Of a DNA stretch of 64,000 nucleotides, positions 47,507 to 56,075 are shown piece by piece. Within the stretch, counting starts at the first letter, position 1; every line of letters starts with the position of its first letter. Below the pieces are notes generated by a model, which was given only the letters and a program-made list of their open reading frames with translations, had not been told where the DNA came from and made no database searches. The translations under genes were made by a program, and so were the position numbers. The DNA is from Asaia siamensis (lineage in GTDB: Bacteria; Pseudomonadota; Alphaproteobacteria; Acetobacterales; Acetobacteraceae): positions 248,001 through 312,000 of the forward strand of contig NZ_BMCH01000002.1 of assembly GCF_014635085.1 (NCBI RefSeq), in the 5' to 3' direction.

Positions 47507-49804
47507 TCAGGGGGCAAGTGCCTTTGTCAGTTCCTGTATCTCGCAGCTTCCGTCTTCCATCCGGCAGGCGGGAACAGCCGGATAACTCGTGAGGAGTGAG
47601 GCATGGTCGGGATTGCGCCGCACCGCCTCTGGTATTTGCGAGAGAAAAAGCACCCGGATAACGCTGCGACCGCTCTGGCTTCGGTAAAGGGCAAAGCCGA
47701 GCGCAGCCCCGACGGGAATCTCGTTTTGGGCATAGCCAGGCGCCCTGACATTGATGTCGAGTATGCCGAGCAAAGGGGCGATGGTGTCGTCATGCCCCAT
47801 ATAGATTTTGAGCCTGGGTCCATCAGGCGTCGTCAGATCCCTGATAATTGCCTCGCGTAGCGGGCGGGAGGTCAGAGAGGCTAGCGGTCTCGGTCGCACC
47901 AGAGCGTCGAGCATGGCCGCATGCAGGCCGGAGAGTGTCTCAATCATCGTTGCATCGACCGGTTTGCCGGCGTGATCGGGCAATGTTTTCCCATCGAGAA
48001 AACCGAGTTCCAGCGCCTCGGCATAGGACGAGCCTTCGTTGATCGGACCTGACAGAATGAAACCGCTCCTGCCGTGACTGAGGCGGATATGATTCGGTTC
48101 ATGAAGGAACGGGCAAAGACGCTGCGTGCAGTTCATGATGGTGCCAAGCAGGGTGAGTGCGTTGCCCTGTGAAGCAGAAGCCTCGTTCGGATCGGGCATG
48201 GCCGCCATCAGGCGCGTCATGTCGGTCGCGCCATCCCAGAATATCTGCTGTGAAAAAAGCGGGTCAGCGGTGGCTATCGGGAGATGATCGATCTTGACGG
48301 CGCAAGCTGGCGCTATCCCTCGTGCGAAGGCGTCGGCACTTGCGATGGTTCGTGGCTCGGTATTGGCATGAATGACGATCTGCCCCGATGCAGGGCAAGT
48401 CGCAGCGGAAAACAGGCCGTTCAGAGTCAGCCATTCCCTCAGAGACTGCGCTGCCGCAGACAAGGCTCTCGCGCCGCGGGGTGTCAGGTCTCCCGCGCGC
48501 CCATCCCAGACAGGCCATGCAGCGGGTAATGTTGCCAGTGAAGGGTGCTGTCCGTTCAGGGCAGATCGTATGCCATGGCGCATGACAAGCACCAGACGGC
48601 TTAGTACGAGATGATTTGCCCCATTGGGTTCGAGCCTGTCATCGCGGCAGAAACGTGGTTGCGTGACCGGATTGCAGCGCGCTGCCCCCCCTGCAGGAAA
48701 CCCGACATGATAACCGCTCCAGCGTGCCGGCTCGCTATCGGGATAATCTGTGCTGACCAGTTGAGCCCCGCTTGCCATCAGCGCGTCACGCCGGCCTGTG
48801 GCGCCTGTGCGCCCTTCGATCGTATTGGCATCGGCCCGAACCCGGACAAGCCAGTGACGTGAGACGAGGGCAGGAATGGCGTCTGCTGGCCCGTCATTCA
48901 GCTCTGTGAAAGCGGCATCCGGTGCGTCACTCTGCTGAGGCGCCACGTTGGGGAACGCTATGCGGCCTCGTAGTCCGGGATGGCCTTTTTCGTAGATCGG
49001 GCCGTCAGCGCGCTGGTCGAGCAGGAACACGACCTTGCCCCGGCTTTTTTCGAGGTCAGGCCAGCCGCGGGTCGAAACGGCATGGGCAAGCGTCTCGTCG
49101 GGTCTATGCAGATCGTCTGGCGTCAGCAGGCTGGCAGCCGGAAAAATCGAGCGGATATCGGTATCAAGGGTGTCGAATGTTTTACGCGAGAAAGGTTCTA
49201 CCGGGGTCGTGCCCGGTATGTCGTTGTGCTGTTCAGTCTCGAGAATGACGAATATGGGAACATGGCCGGGATGGGCACGCGACCAGTGGCTTATCTCAGC
49301 GAGGCAGGCGGTAAAGGGCTGGCAGGTGGCGTGCTGGTCCAGATCAGGGATATGCATGACCTTGATGCCGGGCTGTCTCATCACCGCCTCTTCCCGGAGG
49401 GAAAGAGGCCAGCGCTCATCGGCATGACCGGGACGATGCGGCGTTGCGAAGCGCCCACCCTGTGTGTCAGCGTAAAGGTCGAGCTCGATCTGGCGTATGC
49501 CGTGATCCAGCTGGTTGGTCAGACTTGCATGACGGTAATCGAGAAGCGATGCCAGTTGAGGTGCGTCTTCGGCGATCAGGGCCAGGCGCGCGGGAGCAAT
49601 GCCTGCATGATAGGAGTTATGCGACCCGATGACCTGAATCTGGTCGAGGCGGATGCTGGCGTGACTTTCCGATAAGCCATCCTTGCTCCTGCCCGGGTCT
49701 GGCGAGAAGGAGCCGGGCGCTGCAAGTCCCGCTGAAAGCGAAAGGAGGCTGACGCCCAGAGTGAGGATTGTCAGCGCTCGGGGCGTGCGAGGGAAAAGAG
49801 GCAT
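47507..49804 (-). CDS. Secreted phosphoinositide phospholipase C-histidine acid phosphatase (phytase-like) fusion
   Basis: 765 residues with an N-terminal signal peptide. Residues about 55-375 match Ca2+-dependent PI-PLC: GSHNSYH at 60-66 with the first catalytic His, DHGIRQIELDLYAD at 100-113 with Ca-binding Glu/Asp, MHIPDLD at 150-156 with the second His, and ILETEQ at 188-193. Residues about 400-745 match histidine acid phosphatase: VMRHGIRSA at 407-415 (RHGxRx motif, with Ala where Pro is usual), ANTEPRTIASADAFARG at 480-496, and the MGHDDTIAP proton donor at 669-677. The two activities could cleave phosphoinositide and then remove phosphate, freeing inositol. In an operon with a TonB receptor, 3 bases upstream. 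The fusion and its role are inference. Confidence 0.85.
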   Translation of the reverse strand: MPLFPRTPRALTILTLGVSLLSLSAGLAAPGSFSPDPGRSKDGLSESHASIRLDQIQVIGSHNSYHAGIAPARLALIAEDAPQLASLLDYRHASLTNQLDHGIRQIELDLYADTQGGRFATPHRPGHADERWPLSLREEAVMRQPGIKVMHIPDLDQHATCQPFTACLAEISHWSRAHPGHVPIFVILETEQHNDIPGTTPVEPFSRKTFDTLDTDIRSIFPAASLLTPDDLHRPDETLAHAVSTRGWPDLEKSRGKVVFLLDQRADGPIYEKGHPGLRGRIAFPNVAPQQSDAPDAAFTELNDGPADAIPALVSRHWLVRVRADANTIEGRTGATGRRDALMASGAQLVSTDYPDSEPARWSGYHVGFPAGGAARCNPVTQPRFCRDDRLEPNGANHLVLSRLVLVMRHGIRSALNGQHPSLATLPAAWPVWDGRAGDLTPRGARALSAAAQSLREWLTLNGLFSAATCPASGQIVIHANTEPRTIASADAFARGIAPACAVKIDHLPIATADPLFSQQIFWDGATDMTRLMAAMPDPNEASASQGNALTLLGTIMNCTQRLCPFLHEPNHIRLSHGRSGFILSGPINEGSSYAEALELGFLDGKTLPDHAGKPVDATMIETLSGLHAAMLDALVRPRPLASLTSRPLREAIIRDLTTPDGPRLKIYMGHDDTIAPLLGILDINVRAPGYAQNEIPVGAALGFALYRSQSGRSVIRVLFLSQIPEAVRRNPDHASLLTSYPAVPACRMEDGSCEIQELTKALAP

Positions 49805-49807
49805 TTT

Positions 49808-52651
49808 TTAGAACTCGCCGTTGAGCCCGGCGAGATACATGCGTCCTGTACGGACATAGGCACCATTAGACCCGCCATCATAGGCGAGATAGGATTTTCC
49901 CTTGCCATAGGTTTCCCAGAAGGCGGGGGTATTCAGCAGGTTTTGCATGGCAAGCGTGCCGGTGATGCCCCAGCCGAATTTGTATTTCATGCTCAGATCG
50001 AGGCGCTGCGTAGGCTGCAGGTAGAAATCGGGAGATTTTGCATTAACGCTTAGAAGCTGGGTACCGATATAATTGTAGTTCAGATCGAAATGTATCGGAC
50101 CACGGCTGTAATAGAAGCCGAGATTATACATCATCTCGGGCGCGCGCGGCAGGGCGGTGTCGGCATGGCCCGCAATACTGCTTGTCGCATTGGAGTGCTG
50201 GAGCGTCACATTGCCGTTCACCCCAAAACCGCTCATCCAGCCAGGCAGGAAGTAGAGATTCTGCTGGGTAGCCAGCTCGATGCCTTCAAGCGTTGCGCCC
50301 TTGCCATTGGTTGGCATCGAATAGAGCGTCCCGCCATCTGTGAAAGAACTGGTAGGCACATTGCCGCCGAGCGTGGCGCTGTTGCTGGTGTTCGAAACAG
50401 AAGTGAAAATGAATTTCTGGATCTGCTTGTAATAGACGGAGGCGGAAATGACGCCTGCATGCCGGTTATAGAGCTCGCCCGAAAAATCGAACATGGTTGC
50501 GGTCGTCGGGCGCAGGTTGGGGTTGGGTTGCGAGATGGACAGGATCTGGTTGGTAACGGGATCTGTCGAGAGTGTGGTGGCGCCATTGATCAGTCCGAAA
50601 GCCGGACGTGTAAGCCCTCGTCGGACCGAGAAGCGCAGAACGCTCAACTCACTCGGGCGCCAGTTGATGTTCAGATAGGGCAGAGGTGAACCGTAGTTCT
50701 GATGGATCCTGACAAAACGGCCATTGATGTTATCGCCAGCTGACTGCCAGTGAGTCCCGCCGAAATCGGTGTATTCGTAACGGAAACCAGGATGAATATC
50801 GACCGGACCCGCCTGAAGATTCAGGGCAACAAACCCGGCATAAATCTTTTCCGAGCCGGTGCTCGTATTCGCGTTCCAGTCGTTCCTGGTATAATTGCCG
50901 GCACCATTCGGATCGTTCTGATATTTATAAGGTAGCGTTGTGTTGCGCACCCAGTCGCGATCGAGGATGCGAAAATCGCCGAGCTTGCCGCCAAACGCAT
51001 CAACCTGATAGCCCGGGATATTGCCGATACTGGGCCCTGCGGCGTTAGTGGATGGCCAGTTCTGGCCCCCGAAGAACGGACCGTTATAAATAAAATTATT
51101 ATTGTTATGAAAAAGAGGATGGGACCATGATAGGCGCTCGGTATCGCTGATCTTGAAGCCGAAAATGATCGATCTCAGGATATCATTTCTGAAGCGATAG
51201 GCTGCGTCGGCATGGATGCCGAACATGTCTGCCGTGCTCTGTGAATCTCCACCCTGCGTTTTCCAGAAGCGGCTCGTATTCTGGTTACGCAATTGGCTCA
51301 TGGCCGAAGCGGGGCCGCTTGCGACAGGCAGGGTTGTGTTGGCGGTGTCGAGATAGAAGGGGCCGGCTATGCTGCTGCTGCCATACATACTGGCTTCGAC
51401 CGTGTTGGGGGTGGCCTGCACGCCATAGCTGTTGAAGATATCGTAATTGACGGTCCAGCGGTCGAGATGGCTTATGCCGCCGATTTTCTGGGTGGTGAGA
51501 AGCTGAGTCGAGTCATTTGTGATGAAATATCCAGCGCGCTGGCCAAGCTGCGAGCGATAGATACCATCTGCCCCATAGCCTGAATTGCTTCCGCGAAAGC
51601 TGACCTGATTGTCATCCATTTGCACATTGTACTGACCCCATGTGCCAAGGGCATAAAACTCGTGACGATCGCCCTTGTAGTTGAGGGAGAGCGAACCGCC
51701 ATAGCGTTTGATTGAGCTGGTGAAGAGATCATATTTGAGCTGTGTGGTGGTCAGTTGCGACGCCTGATCGGGTGTTTTGACGCCCGCCTCGGACGCAAAA
51801 CTGGGCACGTAGCTTCTGTTTGGCGCTGCCGCATCGGCAAGAACGTTTTTCGACGAGTAGTAACCGGTTGCATAGACGCCAAAGCGTCCATCACGCCCAA
51901 AGCGGCGGGCAAACTCGATTTGTGCGGTACCTCCAAGCGCGGGTGTTCCCGTCTGGGCGGCATTGTCGTTCAATTGCCCCTGGAGGATGATTTTCCGATA
52001 ATTCCCGGAGAAGTCGAAAGCTGTCGGGGTACGAATATCGATGGTCCCGCCTATCGAATCGCCATCTGTTTCGGCAGTCGTGCTTTTGGAGACCTTGATG
52101 GAGGTGATGCCATAAGGTGCCAGCATGTCGAACGATATGGCGCGGGTCGAAGGGTCGGCCGGTGCGATGCGCTCGCCGTTGAGCGTATAGGCATTATAGC
52201 TGGAATCGAGGCCACGAATGGTCATGTACTGGGCCTCACCCGTCGCAGCCTGGCCGTTGCTCATATTGCTATAGGCTGAAACGCCCGGCAGACGGGTGAG
52301 GATATCCGACAGATTGGTTTCCGGAGCGCGGTCGATCTGCTCGCGGGAAAGAACCGAGGCCACGCCCGTGCTACGGCGTTGCTCGTCCAGCGCCGCAGCG
52401 ACTGTGCCGCTGCGTAGGGCTGTCACTTTTATATGCTCATGCACGGAGTCTTTTTCGAGCGGTTTTGTCGGGCCAGTCGGGGTTGAAGCAGGCATCGAAG
52501 CGAGCCCGGAAGCAGGGCTGACGGGTTGGCCTGCACTCTTCCGCCCCTCTTTTTTCTTGTGATGCAGATTCTGGGCGTTTACGGGGGCCACCGTGCCCAA
52601 TGCGACAAGAGTGGCCAGGCAACCGGTCAATACAGGCTTACAGGACGTCAT
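49808..52651 (-). CDS. TonB-dependent receptor of the Xanthomonas/Caulobacter type
   Basis: About 947 residues: signal peptide (VLTGCLATLVALGTVAPVNA), a linker rich in Pro/Lys, a plug domain with VTALRSGTVAAALDEQRRS, IRGLDSSYNAYTLNGERI and SITSIKVSKSTTAETDGDSI-like end, then a large 22-strand barrel ending in Phe (YLAGLNGEF). The GDSIGGTIDIRT motif is common to this group, which often takes up glycans or phosphorylated ligands. It lies 3 bases before the phospholipase C-phosphatase gene, so it may take up its products or an inositol phosphate. ATG 52651 with GTGAGG upstream is preferred to GTG 52666. A strong palindrome over its promoter suggests specific repression. Confidence 0.92.
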   Translation of the reverse strand: MTSCKPVLTGCLATLVALGTVAPVNAQNLHHKKKEGRKSAGQPVSPASGLASMPASTPTGPTKPLEKDSVHEHIKVTALRSGTVAAALDEQRRSTGVASVLSREQIDRAPETNLSDILTRLPGVSAYSNMSNGQAATGEAQYMTIRGLDSSYNAYTLNGERIAPADPSTRAISFDMLAPYGITSIKVSKSTTAETDGDSIGGTIDIRTPTAFDFSGNYRKIILQGQLNDNAAQTGTPALGGTAQIEFARRFGRDGRFGVYATGYYSSKNVLADAAAPNRSYVPSFASEAGVKTPDQASQLTTTQLKYDLFTSSIKRYGGSLSLNYKGDRHEFYALGTWGQYNVQMDDNQVSFRGSNSGYGADGIYRSQLGQRAGYFITNDSTQLLTTQKIGGISHLDRWTVNYDIFNSYGVQATPNTVEASMYGSSSIAGPFYLDTANTTLPVASGPASAMSQLRNQNTSRFWKTQGGDSQSTADMFGIHADAAYRFRNDILRSIIFGFKISDTERLSWSHPLFHNNNNFIYNGPFFGGQNWPSTNAAGPSIGNIPGYQVDAFGGKLGDFRILDRDWVRNTTLPYKYQNDPNGAGNYTRNDWNANTSTGSEKIYAGFVALNLQAGPVDIHPGFRYEYTDFGGTHWQSAGDNINGRFVRIHQNYGSPLPYLNINWRPSELSVLRFSVRRGLTRPAFGLINGATTLSTDPVTNQILSISQPNPNLRPTTATMFDFSGELYNRHAGVISASVYYKQIQKFIFTSVSNTSNSATLGGNVPTSSFTDGGTLYSMPTNGKGATLEGIELATQQNLYFLPGWMSGFGVNGNVTLQHSNATSSIAGHADTALPRAPEMMYNLGFYYSRGPIHFDLNYNYIGTQLLSVNAKSPDFYLQPTQRLDLSMKYKFGWGITGTLAMQNLLNTPAFWETYGKGKSYLAYDGGSNGAYVRTGRMYLAGLNGEF

Positions 52652-52703
52652 TGGGCGCAACCTCACGAGCGCGCACGAGCACTCCCCGCCATCTGGATTG
52701 CGT

Positions 52704-52730
52704 AATACCTCATTATATAAGTGAGGTATT
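52704..52730 (-). promoter_or_regulatory. Palindromic operator over the -10 region of the TonB receptor gene
   Basis: AATACCTCA and TGAGGTATT form a perfect 9-base inverted repeat around TTATATAAG. On the minus strand the centre contains TATAAT, a consensus -10 box, 50-80 bases before the receptor start. A dimeric repressor bound here would block transcription. No regulator gene adjoins it. Confidence 0.65.
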
Positions 52731-53148
52731 CCGAGATCCGGAAAGGACGATGCGTCGCGGGCGAACTATTGATTTTTTACTTGATTCATAAAACCGTAAA
52801 ATGACGAACAATGTTTGTGTATTGCTGCCACTTGTTTCGAATCGATATTTAAAATGAATCAGCCAGGCAGAGTGTGAAGGCTTTATTAAATGTCGAATGA
52901 CATCACAATGTAACGATCGGTTGCGATCGAGATTCACTGTGTCTGCGGGGAGCCCTTTTTGTCGAGGGCGATGGGTGCCGGCCGTGTCCGGCTCTTCTCC
53001 CTGTTTGCGCCTGTATCAGACACGAGAGTGAGAGAAGGAGAAACGCCCATAGTGGGCGACGTGAGAAAGCGTTTTTCGTGGCCGCAGAGATGACCCTGTC
53101 CGGTCGTGTTGCTGCAAGAGCAATACGACCGGACAGTGGAAAGGATCT
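52731..53148. other. Intergenic region between the M3 peptidase and TonB receptor genes
   Basis: No gene is seen. It contains a small stem CGCCCA/TGGGCG at 53044-53058 and a very long hairpin at 53096-53136: 18-base arms CTGTCCGGTCGTGTTGCT and AGCAATACGACCGGACAG with one G-T pair and a 5-base loop. It lies just after the peptidase stop on the minus strand; no T-tract follows it on that strand, so it may protect the 3' end or end transcription only with help. Confidence 0.5.
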
Positions 53149-55272
53149 TTACTTCGCTGCGGGCAGAAGGCCGCGATGGGCCAGCATCGGGCCGATTTCG
53201 GGGTCCTTGCCGTAGAAGGCCTTGAACATCGGGCCGTAATCCATGGTGTGACCTTTCGACAGGATCATGTCACGGAAGCGCTGGCCGTTTTCACGGGTCA
53301 GACCACCATGCGACTGGAACCAGGAGAACACGTCCTGATCGAGCATTTCGGTCCAGAGATAGGCGTAATAGCCAGCCGAGTAGCCATTGCCCCAGATATG
53401 CAGGAAATAGCTTGAGCGATAACGCGGCGGCACATTGGCGACGTCGAGACCGGTCTCCTTGAGTGCCTTGGCTTCGAACTGATCGACATCCTGACGCGGT
53501 GCATCGGCAGACAGGCCGTGCCACGACATGTCGAGCTGGGCCGCTGCCACGATTTCACCCAGTGCATAGCCCTGATTGAAATGCGCGGCCTTCTTGATCT
53601 TTTCGACCAGTTCGGCAGGCATCGGGGCGCCGGTCTTGTAGTGACGGGCATAATGGGCGAACACTTTCGGGTCCATCGCCCAGTTTTCGTTGAACTGCGA
53701 CGGGAACTCCACGAAATCGCGTGCTACTGCCGTGCCCGAAAGCGACGGATAGGTCTGGCTGGCAAACAGGCCGTGCAGTGCGTGACCGAATTCATGGAAC
53801 ATGGTCGTCACGTCATCAGACGTGATGAGCTGCGGCTGGCCCGGAGCCGCCTTGGTGAAATTCGCCACGTTATAGATGACAGGGCGCGTCTTCAGCAGGT
53901 CGCTCTGACCCACGAAATTCGACATCCAGGCGCCGCCCGATTTGTTGTCGCGCTTGAAATAGTCGAAATACATCAGACCCAGCGGCGAGCCGTCCTTGTC
54001 CTTCACCTCGAAGACCATGACGTCGGGATTATAGACCGGGATATCCTTGCGCGGCTCGAAGGTGATTCCATAAAGCTGATTGGCTGCATAGAACACGCCG
54101 TCGGTCAGCACGGTGTGCAGCTCGAAATAGGGCTTTACGTCATTCTGGTTGAGGTCGAATTTCTGCTTGCGCACGCGCTCGGCATAGAAATTCCAGTCCC
54201 AGGGCTTGAGCGCGAAATTCTGATGGTCGTCGCCGATAGCCTTCTGCAGCTCCTCCGCCTCACGATGCTGCTCTGCAGCGGTCGCCGGAACGAGCTGGTG
54301 GATGAAGCTGTTCACAGCCGCCGGGGTCTTGGCCATCTGATCGTACAGCGTATAGGCGGCATAGCTCGAATAGCCGAAGAGCGCGGCTTTCTCAGCGCGC
54401 AGCTGGGCAATTTCTGCAATTGTCTGGCGCGTATCGTTGGCATCGCCTTTTTCAGCGCGTGTCCAGCTCTGATTGAACAGGGCTTCACGCGTGCTGCGAT
54501 CGCTCAGCGAAGCCAGATCGGGCTGCTGGGTCGTGTTCTGAAGCGGCAGAACATATTTCCCGCTCAGCTTGCGGCCTTCGGCGGCTTTCTGTGCGGAGGC
54601 AATGGCGCCGTCATCAAGCCCGGCAAGAGCCTCTTTCCTGTCGACCACAAGGGCGCCAGCCTTGGCGCTGGCGATCAGCTTCTGGTTATAGGCCGTTTCC
54701 AGTTTCGAGAGCTGGGTGTTGATGGCTCGCAGCTTCTGCTGGTCAGGGTGAGACAGTTCGGCGCCCGAATGGACGAATTGCTGATACGTTACCTCAAGCA
54801 GCATCGCCTGCTCGGGGTTCAGGTTCAGCTTGGCGCGGTTGTCGTAAAGCGTCTTCACGCGGTGGAAAAGCTTCGGGTTGAGATAGATCTCGTCCGAATG
54901 CTGGCTGAGCTTGGGCGCTTCCTTGCTGTCGATGGCGTCCATGGCGTCATCCTTGTCAGCCGAATAGACACCGTAGAACACGTTCTGCACGCGGCCCAGC
55001 AACTGGCCCGAACGCTCCATGGCAACGATCGTGTTGTCGAAATTCGGCGCCGCCTTGTTGTTGGCGATCGCCTGCATTTCTTTCAGCTGGTCTGCCATGC
55101 CCTTTTCGAAGGCCGGCACGTAATCGCTGTCCTTGATCTTGTCGAAGGGGGGCGCCTGATAGGGCAGGGGGCTTGCCTGAAAGAGCGGGTTGGCAGGGGC
55201 TGCCAGCGCGGTGGAGGAAAGCAGGGGAAGGGCAACAGCCGCCAGAGCGGCGGCGTGTCTGAAAACGGGCAT
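53149..55272 (-). CDS. dcp: M3-family peptidase (peptidyl-dipeptidase Dcp-like), exported
   Basis: About 707 residues with a signal peptide (PVFRHAAALAAVALPLLSST, then ALA-APA). The zinc site MFHEFGHALHGLFAS and the later catalytic motif GYSAGYYAYLWTEMLDQDVF mark family M3A (Dcp, oligopeptidase A). With a signal peptide it acts in the periplasm, releasing dipeptides from C-termini. ATG 55272 is the start that gives a signal peptide; the frame extends to 55335. The leader forms a large hairpin that includes the ribosome site. The symbol dcp is a family-level name. Confidence 0.92.
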   Translation of the reverse strand: MPVFRHAAALAAVALPLLSSTALAAPANPLFQASPLPYQAPPFDKIKDSDYVPAFEKGMADQLKEMQAIANNKAAPNFDNTIVAMERSGQLLGRVQNVFYGVYSADKDDAMDAIDSKEAPKLSQHSDEIYLNPKLFHRVKTLYDNRAKLNLNPEQAMLLEVTYQQFVHSGAELSHPDQQKLRAINTQLSKLETAYNQKLIASAKAGALVVDRKEALAGLDDGAIASAQKAAEGRKLSGKYVLPLQNTTQQPDLASLSDRSTREALFNQSWTRAEKGDANDTRQTIAEIAQLRAEKAALFGYSSYAAYTLYDQMAKTPAAVNSFIHQLVPATAAEQHREAEELQKAIGDDHQNFALKPWDWNFYAERVRKQKFDLNQNDVKPYFELHTVLTDGVFYAANQLYGITFEPRKDIPVYNPDVMVFEVKDKDGSPLGLMYFDYFKRDNKSGGAWMSNFVGQSDLLKTRPVIYNVANFTKAAPGQPQLITSDDVTTMFHEFGHALHGLFASQTYPSLSGTAVARDFVEFPSQFNENWAMDPKVFAHYARHYKTGAPMPAELVEKIKKAAHFNQGYALGEIVAAAQLDMSWHGLSADAPRQDVDQFEAKALKETGLDVANVPPRYRSSYFLHIWGNGYSAGYYAYLWTEMLDQDVFSWFQSHGGLTRENGQRFRDMILSKGHTMDYGPMFKAFYGKDPEIGPMLAHRGLLPAAK

Positions 55273-55282
55273 GAAAAAGGAT

Positions 55283-55314
55283 CCTACGATCGTAACATGA
55301 TATGTTACCGTAGG
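55283..55314 (-). promoter_or_regulatory. Leader hairpin over the ribosome site of the M3 peptidase gene
   Basis: On the minus strand CCTACG-GTAACAT-ATC-ATGTTAC-GAT-CGTAGG: two stacked perfect stems (6 and 7 bases) with one 3-base bulge. The downstream arm covers the AGGA that serves ATG 55272, so folding would hide the ribosome site. It could also be a protein operator. Confidence 0.55.
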
Positions 55315-55372
55315 AAGGAAAGAGGGGAGCGTCAAACCCCGATGGTCGTTTCACCTCCGCTTCGATTGGCGC

Positions 55373-55981
55373 CTACTCGAAGCCGGGCTCATTCTCCTCA
55401 TCGAGCACCTTGATCGCGGCACCGCGCAACAGATCCTGCAAAATGTTTCTGACAGTCTCGGCCTCGCGCAGCGGCACGGAAATTTCCAGCCCCGCGCCGG
55501 TCTCATCGAACACGCAGCTCTCCTGCAGTGCGCTCCACTCGTTCAGACGTGCCTGGATGATCGGCAGAACCCCGAAGGACGCATGGAAACCCAGGCGCTG
55601 CATGGGCACGATCTCGATGGCGTCGCCCTGCTTGAGGCAGGAAGCGGCAGCCCCGCCATAGGCGCGCACAAGCCCTCCTGCACCCAGCTTGATGCCGCCG
55701 AACCAGCGCACGACAATAACGGCCACGCGGTCGAATTCCTGTGAATCGATGGCTTGCAGGATGGGCCGTCCCGCTGTTCCGCCCGGCTCGCCATCATCGA
55801 AACTGCGATAGCGTGCGCCAAGCCGCCACGCCCAGCAATTATGGGTGGCGTCGATTTCACGGACGCGTTCGAAAAAAGCGATGGCTTCTTCCTCATGGGC
55901 GATGGGCGCAGCATGAACGCGGAACAGGCTCTTCTTCACCACCGTATCCAGCTGCGTTTCGGCTACCAGGGTCCGGGTCAT
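55373..55981 (-). CDS. YigZ/IMPACT-family protein
   Basis: 202 residues of UPF0029: CWAWRLGARYRSFDDGEPGG, TAGRPILQAIDSQEF, VVRWFGGIKLGAGGLVRAYG, then a ferredoxin-like C-terminal domain. The family is linked to translation control and stress in other organisms; role here unknown. Start ATG 55981 with GGAAG upstream. Its end lies 38 bases from the peptidase leader hairpin, so the pair could be co-transcribed from this side. Confidence 0.92.
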   Translation of the reverse strand: MTRTLVAETQLDTVVKKSLFRVHAAPIAHEEEAIAFFERVREIDATHNCWAWRLGARYRSFDDGEPGGTAGRPILQAIDSQEFDRVAVIVVRWFGGIKLGAGGLVRAYGGAAASCLKQGDAIEIVPMQRLGFHASFGVLPIIQARLNEWSALQESCVFDETGAGLEISVPLREAETVRNILQDLLRGAAIKVLDEENEPGFE

Positions 55982-56075
55982 GAAGGGTCTTCCTGTCCTG
56001 TTTTTTTGACTTCAAGAAGCAGGGTCGCCGCGTTCTTGCAAGAAGTGTGTTCCGGTCTCGCAGGTTGTCCGGGAT

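Noticed and set aside
53518-55413. 631-codon open frame on the plus strand
   Set aside because: It lies fully antisense to the M3 peptidase gene, which has clear zinc-site motifs. Long antisense frames are common in GC-rich genes.
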